From Bryoerythrophyllum caledonicum (lineage: Eukaryota > Streptophyta > Bryopsida > Pottiales > Pottiaceae), in the NCBI GenBank assembly GCA_963971425.1, contig OZ020524.1, positions 1,199,573-1,263,572 of the forward strand: DNA of 64,000 bases. Direction: 5' to 3'. Shown here piece after piece: positions 11,263 through 23,704 of this stretch. Position 1 is the first letter of the stretch; the number at the start of each line of letters is the position of its first letter. Under the pieces are notes generated by a model. The model was not told the DNA's origin and did not search any database. It saw nothing but the letters and a program-made list of their open reading frames with translations. The position numbers were made by a program, and so were the translations under genes.

Positions 11263-13630
11263 AGTGTTGGCAAGGCTCAAAACTTTTAGATCTGGAGTTA
11301 GTGGATTGAGGATTGGTGAGTTGGTGGCAAGATCATGTTGTGAGAAATATGAAGCTAGGGTCACATGTGTTGGAACACAGATCTAGTCGTTTCAATCCCA
11401 ACCACAAGGTCACTCAACTCTAGATCTGAAAATAGGTAGACTAAATCTGCCACCTCCCATTTATTCCCTCCCTCTCCCCGACCCAGACACTCAAACAAGC
11501 AAGATTGATGCCAAGATTGACCCGCCATCGCCGCAAGGCATCGACATTACACCACATCAGGCTACACCTACCCTCACTCTTGTCATTACTTCTTTTTTGC
11601 ACAAACTTTGCATTGCATTATCATTATATTTGCTCTCTTTAACACATCCACCTTCAGACCATCACATACACTAGATTTGTATAGAGAAAAACCCAATAGA
11701 TACATAATACTAGATCTAGTAGACCACATACTCACGTTCATAGTTAACGCACTTTGCCTAACCTACACATGTGATACAGATCTAAGTTTCACTAACCTCA
11801 ATGGAGTAGACAAGACTAGACTAAGTCTGCAGATACAAGACAACAAGCAGAATCAGCTTCTGCTGGCGAACTCAAGGCCACAGAGCCAACATACAAGACG
11901 AACGCGAACACGCCCAGCGGAGAATACAAAAACTAGCAAGCAGACAACACTTGCGAGGCAGCTGTTGAACGGAGGAACCCGACCTAGAAGCCCGAAGGCA
12001 AACTCGAAGCGCAGGGACTCGCCCAGCAAGGGATCGAGAAGATTACAGCCCCCCGCCTCAAAATCAACGCAGCACACAACTCCGAACTACTTGACGAACT
12101 GCAGTGCCCACAGACACACACCAGCAGAAATGAGCACACAAGAATACAACAAAGATTCCAGCTCCAAAAGAATTCAGGTACGTTCCCCCAAACTCTCTCT
12201 CCACCCCGATTAAATGCTACATGCTCTTCACAGTATCCTCCACGCACACTACACATATCTCGACACACAATTAACAGTAGAACCACCTCCATAACTCAAC
12301 CTAGAACTCCACACACACTGAACCCTAATCACTCACACTCCACTAGACACAAACACAAGATTACTAGAATAGGACGTATCTTGGAAATTTTTTGTCGGTG
12401 CAGCTACAGAAACATCCACAGGTCAATCGCAACAGAAAGTAACCTACGCCGAAGACAACACAACTAGATTAGTATACACTACCAAGGCAAGCACGAAGAA
12501 CAACATCACAATCAAGACGAGCACGCAGAACAGCATCGATACAACCAAGACAAGCATGAACGACAACACCGACACACACGATCAGCAGAACCCCAGCTCA
12601 GCCCTCGAGTCAACTCTAGTCCCCCCCACCCCGTCCTGAACTCCCCCTCTTTCATCACCAGCTCACCCCCCTCTCCACCCCCTCCTTCACCCATTCCTTT
12701 AGGTAACACCTCCAACCATCCCCACCGTGTAGACAGCCTCCCCTCAAAAGTACCTATGCAGAAAGAGGACTAGAGAGCGCCCTCGCTCAGCAGATTATCC
12801 CAGCAACAACAAAGCTCGCCCGCAGAGGACAGAAGACAACTACACCAACACCGAAAGCAGCAGAAGCCGAAAGTCGACATCCACCAATACACACCACCGC
12901 GACGTAGCCATCATCAACCCTGTCAACTAGAACAACGCAACTCAGCACTAAATCAGGTGCAGAGGAGCAACTATCAAGACGAACCTCAACACTCACCCAC
13001 GACCAACGGTCGCCTCCAACACTACAGGCTTGAACAACAGGTTCATGTACAGGGAAGACTCCAAGGTGCGCCCTCGAGTGAAGAGCACCGCTCACACCTA
13101 CAGCAACTAGCTAAACAGGTAGAGCAACACGACCCCCCACCAAGCTGCAAACGGCCACAACGTCACAAGATAGCACAAGAAGTGCCAAATCGAGAGAGTC
13201 CTCCCGGCACGCCCTCACGAGAAGTTCGCCCCCCCCCCTCAGCAACCAGAGACAGACTCCACCGAAATCGCGCGGAGGCTACCCCACCGAAAACGCGCAA
13301 AGGCTACTACACCAAAAGAGAGCAGTGACCCACGACGTGCCCAAGGAGCAGCATGCATCGTGCCCCGTAGCAACAGGCGGACGTACCCCCGGAGCAGCAG
13401 GCTACGCTTTAGCCCAACACCAACCAGAGAGCGTGGTATTCATTCGCTATTGCCCCAACCAGTAGCACCAGTATTCCCCAAGGTAAGTTGTCCCCCTCTC
13501 TGCTTTTTTGCATGGTGCTTAAACACTAAACAAACTAACAAACTCCCTAAAGAAGACTCTCTCCCCCTTCACATCTACACCTTAGAACCCAACACAAAAA
13601 AAAAACACTAACAATTCTAGCTCCATCAAA
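11263..13630 (+). other. 5' region of the outer LINE, C- and A-rich
   Basis: About 2.4 kb of CA-rich, G-poor sequence lies between repeat R and ORF1. Its base composition matches the rest of the LINE's plus strand. The ORFs at 11608-12213 and 12957-13328 are rich in Ser/Thr/Arg/Pro, resemble no family I know, and are likely products of composition. I read this as 5' UTR, possibly with a promoter. Confidence 0.5.
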
Positions 13631-15253
13631 ATGTCCACTAGTAAAAGGACCCTCCGTTTTGAAGAAATGATGGATATAGATGAAGGAACCTCACATAAAA
13701 CACTAACTAACAAAGAAAAAATAGGTAGAAAAAACATGGAGGAGACCGGGAGCAGCAAGAAGAGCAAAGGCATGAGCATTGAAGAAGGTACGTCCCGTCT
13801 TCTTGACCCCATAACCATGGCATTCAAATTTTGGCTAGGGTATGAAGCCATGGAGTGCCTAGCAATCGAAGAAGGACTTGAGGAACTCCCAGGAGATGAG
13901 AAAGTGGAGGATATGATGACAAGAGGATTCCAAGAACACGAAGCGAAGGAGTTCAAAACCTCAAGGATGACATTCCCAAGGATCCCACAACTCTACTACC
14001 CAATTGCAAGACCAGGGAGTGACGAACAACATTACAATATCACTCAACTTCCCAAAGGCACCAAGACCATCGGTGCCACAGGTTTGGCCCTTGACTTCCA
14101 AGTTGCTATTCACTTTGAACCACCCACTTCTACCTTATTGCATGATGATGTCCACAAAATGATAAAACAAAGACTAGAGGTCATGGAAATAAAATTAGGG
14201 TCAAAAGTTATGGATACCATCTATATTCAATGCCACAGTGTCAAAAGAGGGGGACAAAAAGGAGTGTGGACCGGCATGTTTAAGCTCCATTTACTCAACC
14301 CCGAAACGGATGCACTTATGTTGTTAAAAGGAATAAGGCCTTTTATCCTCACCTTTGACAACCACAACACCATTGATAAGGTATGTAAGTCCTTTCCTCT
14401 CATTGCTAACTCTTCTAACCTAACCGTGCAAGTGAGAAGTGACTCATTGATAGGCACATCATCCCATCAACTCTTCAAGGACATCCTCTACAATAGCTTC
14501 AAGAGGGGCCAAGACTACGAGATCACGGGAGTGACCAAGAGAGAAGGTGATTCACTAGCCTTCATTGCCGCGACCACCCCCTTCCAAGCTTCAAAGATAC
14601 AACTACAACATATCACCACCCACCACGAGATCATAAAAGCAAGGAAGACCTACATTGGAGGTAGAGTGACACCCAAAATCAAGGCCAAGAAGGATGCCAT
14701 CTCTCTCACCCTCTCCCCCTTATCCCTCCTAATGAGTGTGCATGATACTACTAATGCTATACACAAGATTATAGGTGAGAACAACATTAACTCCATTTGG
14801 TTCCACAAGGAAATAGAGGGAAGACATAATGGCAAGGCTAATGTTGAATGTACTAACCCCATTGTGTATAAGCAATTTGTCAAGAAACAATTTGACATAG
14901 GTGACAACTTCGTGGACTTTGCTCCACATTGGAAGAGTTTAGAAGGAAAACAACCTCCTACCGAAGAACAAATCAAGACCTTTGGCTTCAACGACATTAA
15001 CACCACAATGATCAACACCGTGGCAACCTTCAAGATCCAAGACGCCCCCGCCAACATCACCAAGAAGGAATTAAAGGAAGCCTTAGAAGAAAACAACAAG
15101 AAGATGCTAGAAGAAAGCAAGAAATACACTGACGCATTGCATGGTGAGTTGGTAGAGCAAATGGACAAAGTGGAGAATGCTATGAATGCCACATTGCTTG
15201 CACTCCAAGCCATGAAGGGAAGAATGCCACATTGCTTGCACTCCAAGCCATGA
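13631..15253 (+). pseudogene. LINE ORF1 protein with C-terminal frameshift
   Basis: A 540-codon frame begins MSTSKRTLRFEEMMDIDEG and fits an ORF1-type nucleic-acid-binding chaperone of a LINE: acidic N-terminus, a middle globular region (about residues 120-430), and a C-terminal coiled coil (KKELKEALEENNKKMLEESKKY). I see no CCHC knuckle. A 38-bp tandem duplication (15186-15223 and 15224-15261) shifts the frame near the end, so the tail reads MPHCLHSKP. Without the duplication the frame would end MPQRLKDKPPNM, stopping at 15300. The rest is open. The role is inferred from position before the endonuclease/RT frame and from the coiled coil; no family match is certain. Confidence 0.7.
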
Positions 15254-15261
15254 AGGGAAGA
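15186..15261 (+). repeat. 38-bp exact tandem duplication in ORF1
   Basis: Two perfect copies of a 38-bp unit beginning ATGCCACATTGCTTGCACTC lie head to tail. Because 38 is not a multiple of three, the duplication changes the last residues of ORF1. Confidence 0.95.
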
Positions 15262-16105
15262 ATGCCACAAAGACTCAAAGACAAGCCGCCAAACATGTGA
15301 AGACCAATGACCACACGGTAATCCATACTTACCACCCAACTAGTTATACACAGTATATATGGTACTCTATAAAATACATATACTATCAGTATATTAATAC
15401 TATACACAGAATAGTAGACATGTACTTGATGAGTACATACATACAATGTACTACCCCCCATTCATATACCAATACAATTTTTATACATGATATGTATACA
15501 TACATGACCATCCAATGTACCATCCACCAAATGAAATACCCCATACAATACACAAAACACTATACCAAAAACTATGTCAAATACAAATACCAAATACCAA
15601 AGAAAAAAACACACACATATACATATAAGAGTAAACACATAACAAACAAACCATACAACATTATAATGTACAATATACACAACAATACACCAACAAATAC
15701 ACAAATATACCTACGCACAAACATACCACCACGCACACACACGAAAAACATACAAAATAATATACAAAACAACACACAAAAAATCCCACAAAAAACACAA
15801 ACAAATTGGCACAAAATAGCACCAAATACTACAAAACCACACACACCCTACACAAAAAAAAAGAGAACTAAAAACATACAAATTAATATACACAAACTCA
15901 CCCCAAATACAAAACAAATAACAAACATACGTGTAAAAACCACTAGAAATACAACAAAAGAAAAAACAACAACATACCCAAACAAAAAACTACACCCATT
16001 ACATACCAAGTACAACTACAATAAAATAAAAACAAAAAAACTTCTCCAACAAAAACTTCTTATCTTCCTGCATAAAATCATAAGGATAAAAAAATTCTAA
16101 AATAA
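15262..16105 (+). other. Region between LINE ORF1 and ORF2
   Basis: Extremely A/C-rich sequence with many ACACA and CAAA runs. The open frame at 15297-16100 is almost only Lys, Thr, Asn, Ile, Tyr, His and Pro, as expected by chance from this composition, and I do not call it a gene. Confidence 0.6.
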
Positions 16106-16141
16106 GACACCAAACCAAAACATTTAAAACTCATAATAATA

Positions 16142-16177
16142 CTAGGTGGAGACATTGAAATAAACCCAGGCCCAATG
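16142..16177 (+). other. 2A-like ribosome-skipping motif
   Basis: Codons read L-G-G-D-I-E-I-N-P-G-P-M, fitting D-(V/I)-E-x-N-P-G-P. The in-frame upstream codons add a hydrophobic run (KLIIIL), as in known 2A peptides. 2A-like sequences at ORF2 N-termini are known from some animal and trypanosome LINEs. Activity here is inference. Confidence 0.6.
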
Positions 16178-18225
16178 CCCAATACATTAAAAAGACACCC
16201 CCCATCACATAAAAAAAAGGCCAAATTATACTTCATACCTAATACAATAAAATTACAACCGGAATATGGACACATTGCAAAATCCTCTTCACCCTTCCTA
16301 AAAAACACACACGTAGTGCACCACACACATAACACTACACATCCAAACATAGCCCAATACGTACAACAAAAAAATACACATCCACCACCCCACATCTTAT
16401 ACGCCCTAGTAATCACTACCCATCCACACATAGACGAATGTAACCACCTCCTAAATCCACAAAATCTACCTACAATCACATGGACAAACACACTCCTACA
16501 AAATATACTAAACTTGCAAAACCCGCCAGAAAGACACATCCATACTCCACATCCGTATATAAAATTCCTTGAAAACAACCAAAATATTACAAATCCAGAA
16601 AACTCAATACATAAAAAACTATATGACTTCTTACATTGCCAAGCCACACCCCCCTCAAATGAAACAATAAAACTAAAGTTCCCATACCTCCCTGACAACC
16701 TCATCAATGAAACACTAAAATGTTTCGACCCCATACCAGAATATATACACCCACCCCCACCTCCCTGTCACATCCCTCCACAAAATCTAAACATTAGAAC
16801 AAATCAAGAGGATACACACATAATTACATGGAATGCATCCTCACTAAATACTGCCCTTCCTAGCTTACAAAATTTGGTCACACACACAGACACACCACCG
16901 GCCTTCATAGTCATACAAGAAACAAAACTATCCGCCAAAAAATCCATAAAATATATACAAAATATATTCCCAAATTATAAACTCATCTTTAATAATACAC
17001 ATGCACTTACAAGATGCATCCAACAACGTAGACCATATACACTGGGCCGAGGGGGCCTCTTCACAATAATACACAAAAAATATGCCTTCCTGGGCAACAT
17101 CAACAAAATTCCTACCCCAATGCACATATCACCCTACATTCAAATAATCAAAATCAATAATCACCCACTACAACCGTGGCTAATCTTTCACATGTATATG
17201 CCATCTCACCCAGAAGATACCAGATATATTACAGACATACAAGACACTATTACATCCCAAATTAATAATAATCCCAATCACACATACTTACTATGTGGAG
17301 ACTTCAATAGAGACATAGCGCTAATTGGCCGCCAAAATGGAAACCATCACACCCCCCCTCAAAACAATGATTACCAATGGCGTCGCTTCACAGAAAACTT
17401 AAACTTCACGTATATCAATACACATACACAATTCTCTAGACAAGGTGGCTATAACTATAGTGATTGGAGCCTAATAGATGGATTCTATATTAATACAAAC
17501 AACAATGCACAATACACCTCCACAACAAACAATGATATCATTCTCAACTTGGACCACTCACCCATACAATTACACATCCCAAACAACACACTAATTAGTA
17601 GAACCCCTACTACCCTAAACAAAGACACTACACGCATACTCAATCCCATCCCAAAAACCAACATAGAAAAATTCAATACAAAATTCTTCGAAGAAAATTC
17701 CGTACAAATAGACTCCCTCATAAACACTCTTGAAAATAATAATCAATTAACACAAGCACAATGGAAAGAAGCATGCCACACCCTAGACAAACTCGTTAAT
17801 AAAATCACTAATACACTAGAACAAACTTGTAAAGCACACCCAATACCTCACATGACAAGCAGAACTTCTCAACAACGCGGATACCTACCCCGCAAACTTT
17901 CCAAAATTTGGAAACAACACTTAACCACATATCATACCATACGCAAAACCATTAGAATTGTAAAAAACAACCCTCAATGGCGTAACCACCCCATATACAA
18001 TGAACTATTAACCTTACAGCCTCCGGACCTTCCCCACGATACATGGATAAATGATATCGCGCTAATTGCAAAAAATCCTAACATACAAGCCCGGAAAGTA
18101 ATCACAAAATACACCAAAGAAAACATTAAGAAAGCCATCTCATCATATAGACAACTATATGAAAGCAGCCCAAAAAAAATTAACAAAAAAATCTTTAAAA
18201 ACCTTGAATCCCCGCCAATGGATTG

Positions 18226-18238
18226 TATCATAGATCAA
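18226..18238. repeat. Left copy of the inner LINE target-site duplication
   Basis: TATCATAGATCAA here recurs at 45341-45353 right after the (TTC)n tail of the inner LINE. The duplicated bases encode IIDQ of the outer ORF2, so the insertion site in the outer LINE is exact. Confidence 0.9.
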
Positions 18239-20660
18239 ATTTTTTACAAGTACACTAACATCAATACTCTCAGCATACGGAGAAAAACACCAAATTCTAC
18301 ATGACAGCCAAGAAGGGTTCCGTGCCGAAAGATGCACATCTAGACAATTACAATTACTAATAGCGGCTTTAGAAGATGCACAACTAACAACGCAAGATAT
18401 ATAATTACTCTATATAGATTTCAAAAATGCATTTGGCTCGATTGACCACGCCCGTCTACTAGCCATTATGAAAGATTTAGGATACCCTGAGGACGCGGTA
18501 ATACTAGTAGGAGATATCTATTCACAGTCCAACACCATTTTTACTGGTGAATACTTTGGCCAAACCCAAAAAATATCCATACAAAGAGGCACAATACAAG
18601 GAGATACACTTAGCCCACATCTCTTTCTTATTTGTCTAGAACCACTTTTACGATGGCTACAAAGAGGAAAATACGGCTATACCTTGGGAACTTCAAAAAC
18701 AACAATAAATACAGTAGCATACGCAGATGATCTTGCAATCATAACAAACAAACTCCCATCAATAAAAAATCAACTTAATAAAATGGACAAATTCTGCGAA
18801 TGGGCTGGAATGGACCTAGGAATTCCGAAAGTGCAATTACTGGATGCCCAAACAAATCCAAAACAAATCAAATAGTCTTCAAAGCACTAATACAAGCTGC
18901 AAATATATCATACAGAAACCAACCGATTCCCATACTACATCAAAATGAGCCATATGTATATCTAGGAATACAACTAGTCCCATCATTGAATTGGAAAATA
19001 CAGACACACACAACAACCACCAAACTAATTAAACAATGCAACCAATTAGTAAATTGTCCGCTACTATTAAACAAAAAGTCAGCATGGTAGACACAGTTAT
19101 AAGAGCAGGCATTGCATATAGTTTTTACGCGGTACCATACTCACTACCTACTATTAAAAAACTAGACAAAAAAAATTATAGCAATACAAAAGAAAATTTG
19201 TGGACTACCGAATTGCACTCCCAACGTAATTACCCAATTGCCACATGATATGTTTGGCATAGAAGCATTCTCATTAAAGAACGCATACCTAAGGTGCATA
19301 GGTGAACAGCTACGCAATGCTCTTAATGACATAGGAAAATTGGGAATAATCTATAGAGGTCTTACACATTTTATACTGGCTAAATACGGCGGAGTACAAG
19401 AGATTCCTAGAATTAAACAATACCATTGTTTAAGATCACCTACAACAAGAACACTCTATCTTATCAAACGATGTAGAGGCACTCACTTGAGAAGTACAAC
19501 AAGAAACTTTCCACTTGAAGCCACACCTCTTGAACAAATGTGGCTCAACCTATCATCAGAAATATTACCACACTTCACCCCTAAGCAAAATCACAAACTC
19601 CTCAACAAATTACTACTTCAAAACATACATGAGATAAAACACTTAACACTCCCGAATGGTCTAAATCTAATGTCACATGATGAATTCAAAATATACTACA
19701 GTACACCAACTAAAGTAATCAAACAAGCCCTTAACATAGCTGAACAATTTTTATGCTATCCTACATGCAACCCACAATGCCAAAACCCATGCACTCAGCA
19801 CCCTACACCACGAACTCTAAAACATGAATATAGAACACACGACCATCATATTTTATCCAACCTTGGTACAAATCTTATACACCGCCTCCCACCACCACAT
19901 CCCCCTTATTTGAAACCACCAATTAAAATCACCAATAACCCAACTACATTTCCCATACATTCAATATTAGACCACAAAGAAAACAAAACAAAAGACAAAT
20001 ACAAAATTCCAAAAACATACCACACCTACCTATGCCAATGGAAATTACCAAACGGTATTACATATAATAAATGGATACCACAAAGTGGCCTCTTCCCACT
20101 AAACATACCAATAACTATACAACACAACACCTCCTTGCTTGCTCAATATTACACCACAAAACAACATACACATTATAGAAATTTAATAAATACCCATTTT
20201 GCAGAAGAACAAACCCGAGATACAAGATACATACTTCCAACCATGCCCCTCCTCCTTATACATATCAATGTAAATGAATGCAATCCCTCAAAAGATATCA
20301 ACACCAACCAAAACACCATACAAATAAAAGTTGAAACGGCACACCTTTACGATGAAACAGGCAAGCACCTCACAACTATACCTATAGCCAGACTAAAATG
20401 GCTATGGAACCAATACTCCAAAGCAAAAGATTCACCACACGGACTAACACCTCCTACACAACCATTTGAAACAGAAATAATATGGCTATACCAAAGATAC
20501 AAATATAGAATTCCAAAAACCGACCCACTTAAACTTGCACATTACTCTTTGCCAAAAATATTATTTGACCACATCATAACATCTTTCAATATAACTCACA
20601 CGTATTTTTCCTCACGAGTAACTTGCTCCACTCAAATAGATAAGTTTTACTCACCATTAA
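18239..20660 (+). pseudogene. Inner LINE ORF2, reverse transcriptase and middle region
   Basis: Reverse transcriptase motifs are in order: DSQEGFRAER, LLYIDFKNAFGSIDHARLLA (motif A, preceded by an in-frame TAA), QRGTIQGDTLSPHLF (motif B), and the catalytic AYADDLA (motif C). A one-base deletion near 18832, after GIPK, shifts the frame. Beyond it come KALIQAANISYRNQPIPIL, the thumb/connection region (VITQLPHDMFGIEAFSLKNAYLRC), and a Cys/His cluster (CYPTCNPQCQNPCTQHP) in the 480-codon frame ending at 20680. That frame's last codons (RGYSIK) already belong to the inserted 22-kb element. The copy is inactive. Confidence 0.85.
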
Positions 20661-20664
20661 GGGG

Positions 20665-20684
20665 ATATTCAATAAAATGAGACA
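20665..20684 (+). repeat. Left terminal inverted repeat of the 22-kb element
   Basis: ATATTCAATAAAATGAGACA, paired with the right end at 42820-42839 with one mismatch. A second TGAGAC-type motif follows within 30 bases on both sides. Confidence 0.75.
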
Positions 20685-21597
20685 AATTGTGAATTTTGAG
20701 ACTAAAAGCCTATTATTTCGGAACAATAAACAACGTGAATAGTTATTGCAAATTGTAAAATACAATAAACAACATAAGGAAAAGCATCACCAAGCGGTCC
20801 CCCCAACATTGTAAGGCCAAAATTCTAAATATTTATCTTAGAAAAAAAGGTAATTTACTAAAGTTGGGCCAATTAGGGAGTACCAATATTGGAAGACAGT
20901 TCTCTTAGAGTACATATTATTGTGTTATATTTCTAAAGACTTAGACATTAAGTAAATTGTTCATTTAAAGTGGTATGACATGATAGATCTATCTTCGCTA
21001 CTACCATAGAGAACCAACTATTCACGAAAACTAAATGCTCCTGAAAAATTGCAATCTAAAATTAGAAATCACAAGTGACAAAACAATGGTGTTAGCATGG
21101 TAGAAGGCAAAAGTGAAGTAAACATGCAACGGTTCCGACTACAAATTATTAATAGTAGAACACCATACAAAAATACATGCATTTAGAATAATATGCACAA
21201 ACAAATGAATCGTTTAGAAAAATATATTTATAAAATCCAAACAACTCATTGCTGGCTATACACGGAGACAACTTCCCGAATAGATTCTAGAAAAATCAAC
21301 CCTAACATAGGGAATCATCATATAATATTGTCTACTAAATGTATCTACTAGATACATTTTACTCAAGTCCTAGGGCTTTCAGACGCAAGGCCTCTTGCGC
21401 TTTAACTTTTGCATAACCAATCATGATTTCCCTTCTCCGAGAATAAGGCTTAAAACACCAATCCCGGTCAACTCCAGCACACTCTCAGAAAGAGATGACA
21501 CATGACACAGACCAATATGAGTCCTACGACCATCACGAAGTCGAGACGGAACAGACTTCACTTGATTCGTTGATGGTCCTGAGCTTCGAAGCCTCGG
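20685..21597. other. Non-coding left arm of the 22-kb element
   Basis: About 900 bases of AT-rich sequence with no reading frame of note. It lies between the left terminal repeat and the stop codon of the phosphatase-like gene. Confidence 0.5.
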
Positions 21598-23415
21598 CTA
21601 TACACCCACAGATTGAGTTAGACACCTCGCTGAACGACTGGGACGGGCTATGTCCTTCATAGCACCTTGAGAACGTGTAGCACAATATCGGTTTTGCTTA
21701 GCGGGCGGCTGTCTACGATCGGAAGAATTAGACACATCCTCCTTCTCCATGTTCAGATGGAGACCATCATCTCCGTAAAGCTTCCGTTGAGGAGTACAAT
21801 CGGTTCTATCTTGAACATCAGCAAACATTCGCTTCAGAGGTGAAGGGGATGCAACAGGCACTATCATAGCCCTCCGCTCGGGAGGGCTATCCACAACACC
21901 ATCATCGACCTTCTGCTTAGAGAAGTCCATGATAGCAGAGGTAGCATCAGTTGCAGTGCACATAAGATATGGTTTCGATTGCTGGGGCTGTGAGATGTCA
22001 CCACCATAAGACCCAGAGTACTCCGGAATGACGCTAACATTCGAGGGCAGCATGCTACCAATATTCAGGCATGCGGTAGGATCAATACTAGACTTTGAAA
22101 CCTGAAATACAGTAGAATAAAGCAAGGAATGAGAGAATGACATGAACACATGCGAGGCAATGAAATTATGCTTGACCCAAAGATAAGTTCATGGCATCAT
22201 AAGAGGTGACAAACATGACAAATATGCAGTAGGAAAAAATGAACAATTTTATATATTAACAATTTTCAAAATATATACAAGATTTACAGGTATGTTTTAG
22301 CTACAAGTATAGAACAAAATGTATCCGGCGCACTAAACCTACATTGAAAACCCCTACATTGAAAACCCCTACATTTATGAAGTTCCCCTATATCTCAAAT
22401 AGGAGTAACTACTACAACTATTTGGGAGCTGATTTAAAAACATTGGGAATCTCGTACGCAGTACCCATGTTCCTTGTGGAGAGCGCCATTCCATCAATGA
22501 TATGCTTCATTATGGGACTATTACGCAGCAAAGGAGGTACCCCTATACGATTACTATCGACGTAATTCTTCAACTGCACGAGAGGACATTGAGAATGCAA
22601 GCGGCAAAGCCACGAAAGAAGGGTCCCGGTGAGGACATTATCATTCGTATCTCCGCATCCCCATGGAAGCAAGAAGATGGCGTTCCCGGTAAAATTACAA
22701 ACACTCTTCTCTGGGCTGTCGTCGATAAGAAGAGTGTTGTCGGAGTTAAAGACTACCGGCTCATGACGAAGGCTAAACAACGTTTCGACAAGGTTTTCAA
22801 AAACACTGGCTTCTCCTTATTATCTTTAGCCATGAGGTACACATTCCGCGAAGTTTTTATCTGTGAACATTTCTCTTGATCTAGAACAAGAAAAGGAGGC
22901 TCCAGATCCCTGAAGAGACAAGCCGCGATCGCCTCAACTGTGGATTTCTTCATAGAGCTCCAGATGACGACAATGTTCAGAAAGTTTCTGATGACGGATA
23001 AGAACTCACGAACACCAGGACAAAAGTAGACCGCCTTCGGTCCAATCAAGGTAGGAATGGTGGACGAATAATCAGTCCGTTGTGAGCTATGCGCGGTGAG
23101 CCTCACAGCAATAGAGACTGAATCCGTCACGCATAGAATGCCATTCAAATCCATGACGAGATTAAGCCACTTTGCCGGTCCGGCGCTCTCAACAACGGAC
23201 ACAATTCTAGGAACAAGGTCCTGGGACAGGACCAACACACAATACAGTCAATGGTAGCAATAAGTGGTAAGTACCTGATAAAATGCACATTGAGTAATAT
23301 GCAATGGAATTGCCACTGCTTGCACAAATTCTCCCACACATAGCGACTGGGATACAACTATTCCAATTGGAGACTTCAATGCAAGAGGACGGTAGACAAT
23401 GTCATCCAATCCAAT
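21598..23415 (-). pseudogene. FCP1/NIF-type (HAD-fold) phosphatase-like gene, frameshifted
   Basis: Exons: 23275-23415 (IGLDDIVYRPLALKSPIG...), about 22418-23220 (two frames), and 21598-22101, with clear acceptors and a good donor at 23275. Exon 2 encodes the HAD core: LVMDLNGILCVT where DxDxT is expected, so only the first Asp matches. It then gives GPKAVYFCPGVREFL, VVIWSSMKKSTVEAI and, in another frame, NTLLIDDSPEKS. The frame changes around 22770-22790 (KPVFLKTLSK versus LFSLRHEPVVFN), and a stop ends the second frame at 22418. FCP1/NIF proteins dephosphorylate Ser/Thr, for example on the RNA polymerase II tail, but the second catalytic Asp is replaced here (DLN instead of DLD). It is probably captured and decayed cargo, or a non-catalytic protein. 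The 5' end is not identified. Confidence 0.65.
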
Positions 23416-23704
23416 CTGAGAAACAATTGAAGAAAATGAATCGTTAAACAATTCTTTGAATTATGATAACATTGTATTTACAAAAATATACACTCCTCGT
23501 ATAGTACATCAAAATGCGTATGGATCTGACTCCTGCATGGAAACACATCCAAGAAAAAACCTACTGAGTCTGAGGTTGGGCACAGTCATTCCAAAAAATC
23601 AAGTCTGCACTTCGAGATAAAACGGGCAAAAATGTAATAAAAAGCTAGCCAATCTTATCCACCTCTGATGACTGTGGTCCTTGAGGCTCGGGAGACGGCT
23701 CGTA
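23416..23704. other. Spacer between the phosphatase-like gene and repeat R
   Basis: AT-rich with no convincing coding sequence; it may contain upstream exon or promoter parts of the phosphatase-like gene. Confidence 0.4.

Larger units (their letters stand above)
16106..18238 (+). pseudogene. Outer LINE ORF2, N-terminal part: 2A-like motif and APE endonuclease
   Basis: The frame is open from 16106 (after TAA 16103-16105), well before its first ATG at 16175. The codons just before that ATG read ILGGDIEINPGP, matching the 2A consensus DxExNPGP. An APE-type endonuclease follows: ITWNASSLN, VIQETKLS, LCGDFNRD, SDWSLIDGF and LDHSPI give the N, E, D-x-N, D and DH signatures. The domain spans roughly codons 215-475 from the ATG. 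After a linker the frame reads PMDCIIDQ and is cut at 18238 by the inner LINE, resuming at 45354 with YNNILTSPEDI. Role: nicking of target DNA for target-primed reverse transcription. This N-terminal part has no internal stop. Confidence 0.85.

Noticed and set aside
11608..13328. ORFs of 201 and 123 codons in the LINE 5' region
   Set aside because: Low-complexity Ser/Thr/Arg/Pro translations without start context or family resemblance; more likely 5' UTR.
15297..16100. 267-codon open frame between the LINE ORFs
   Set aside because: Its composition (Lys, Thr, Asn, Ile, Tyr, His) simply mirrors the A/C-rich DNA. Its start overlaps the region after the ORF1 duplication and no motif is visible.
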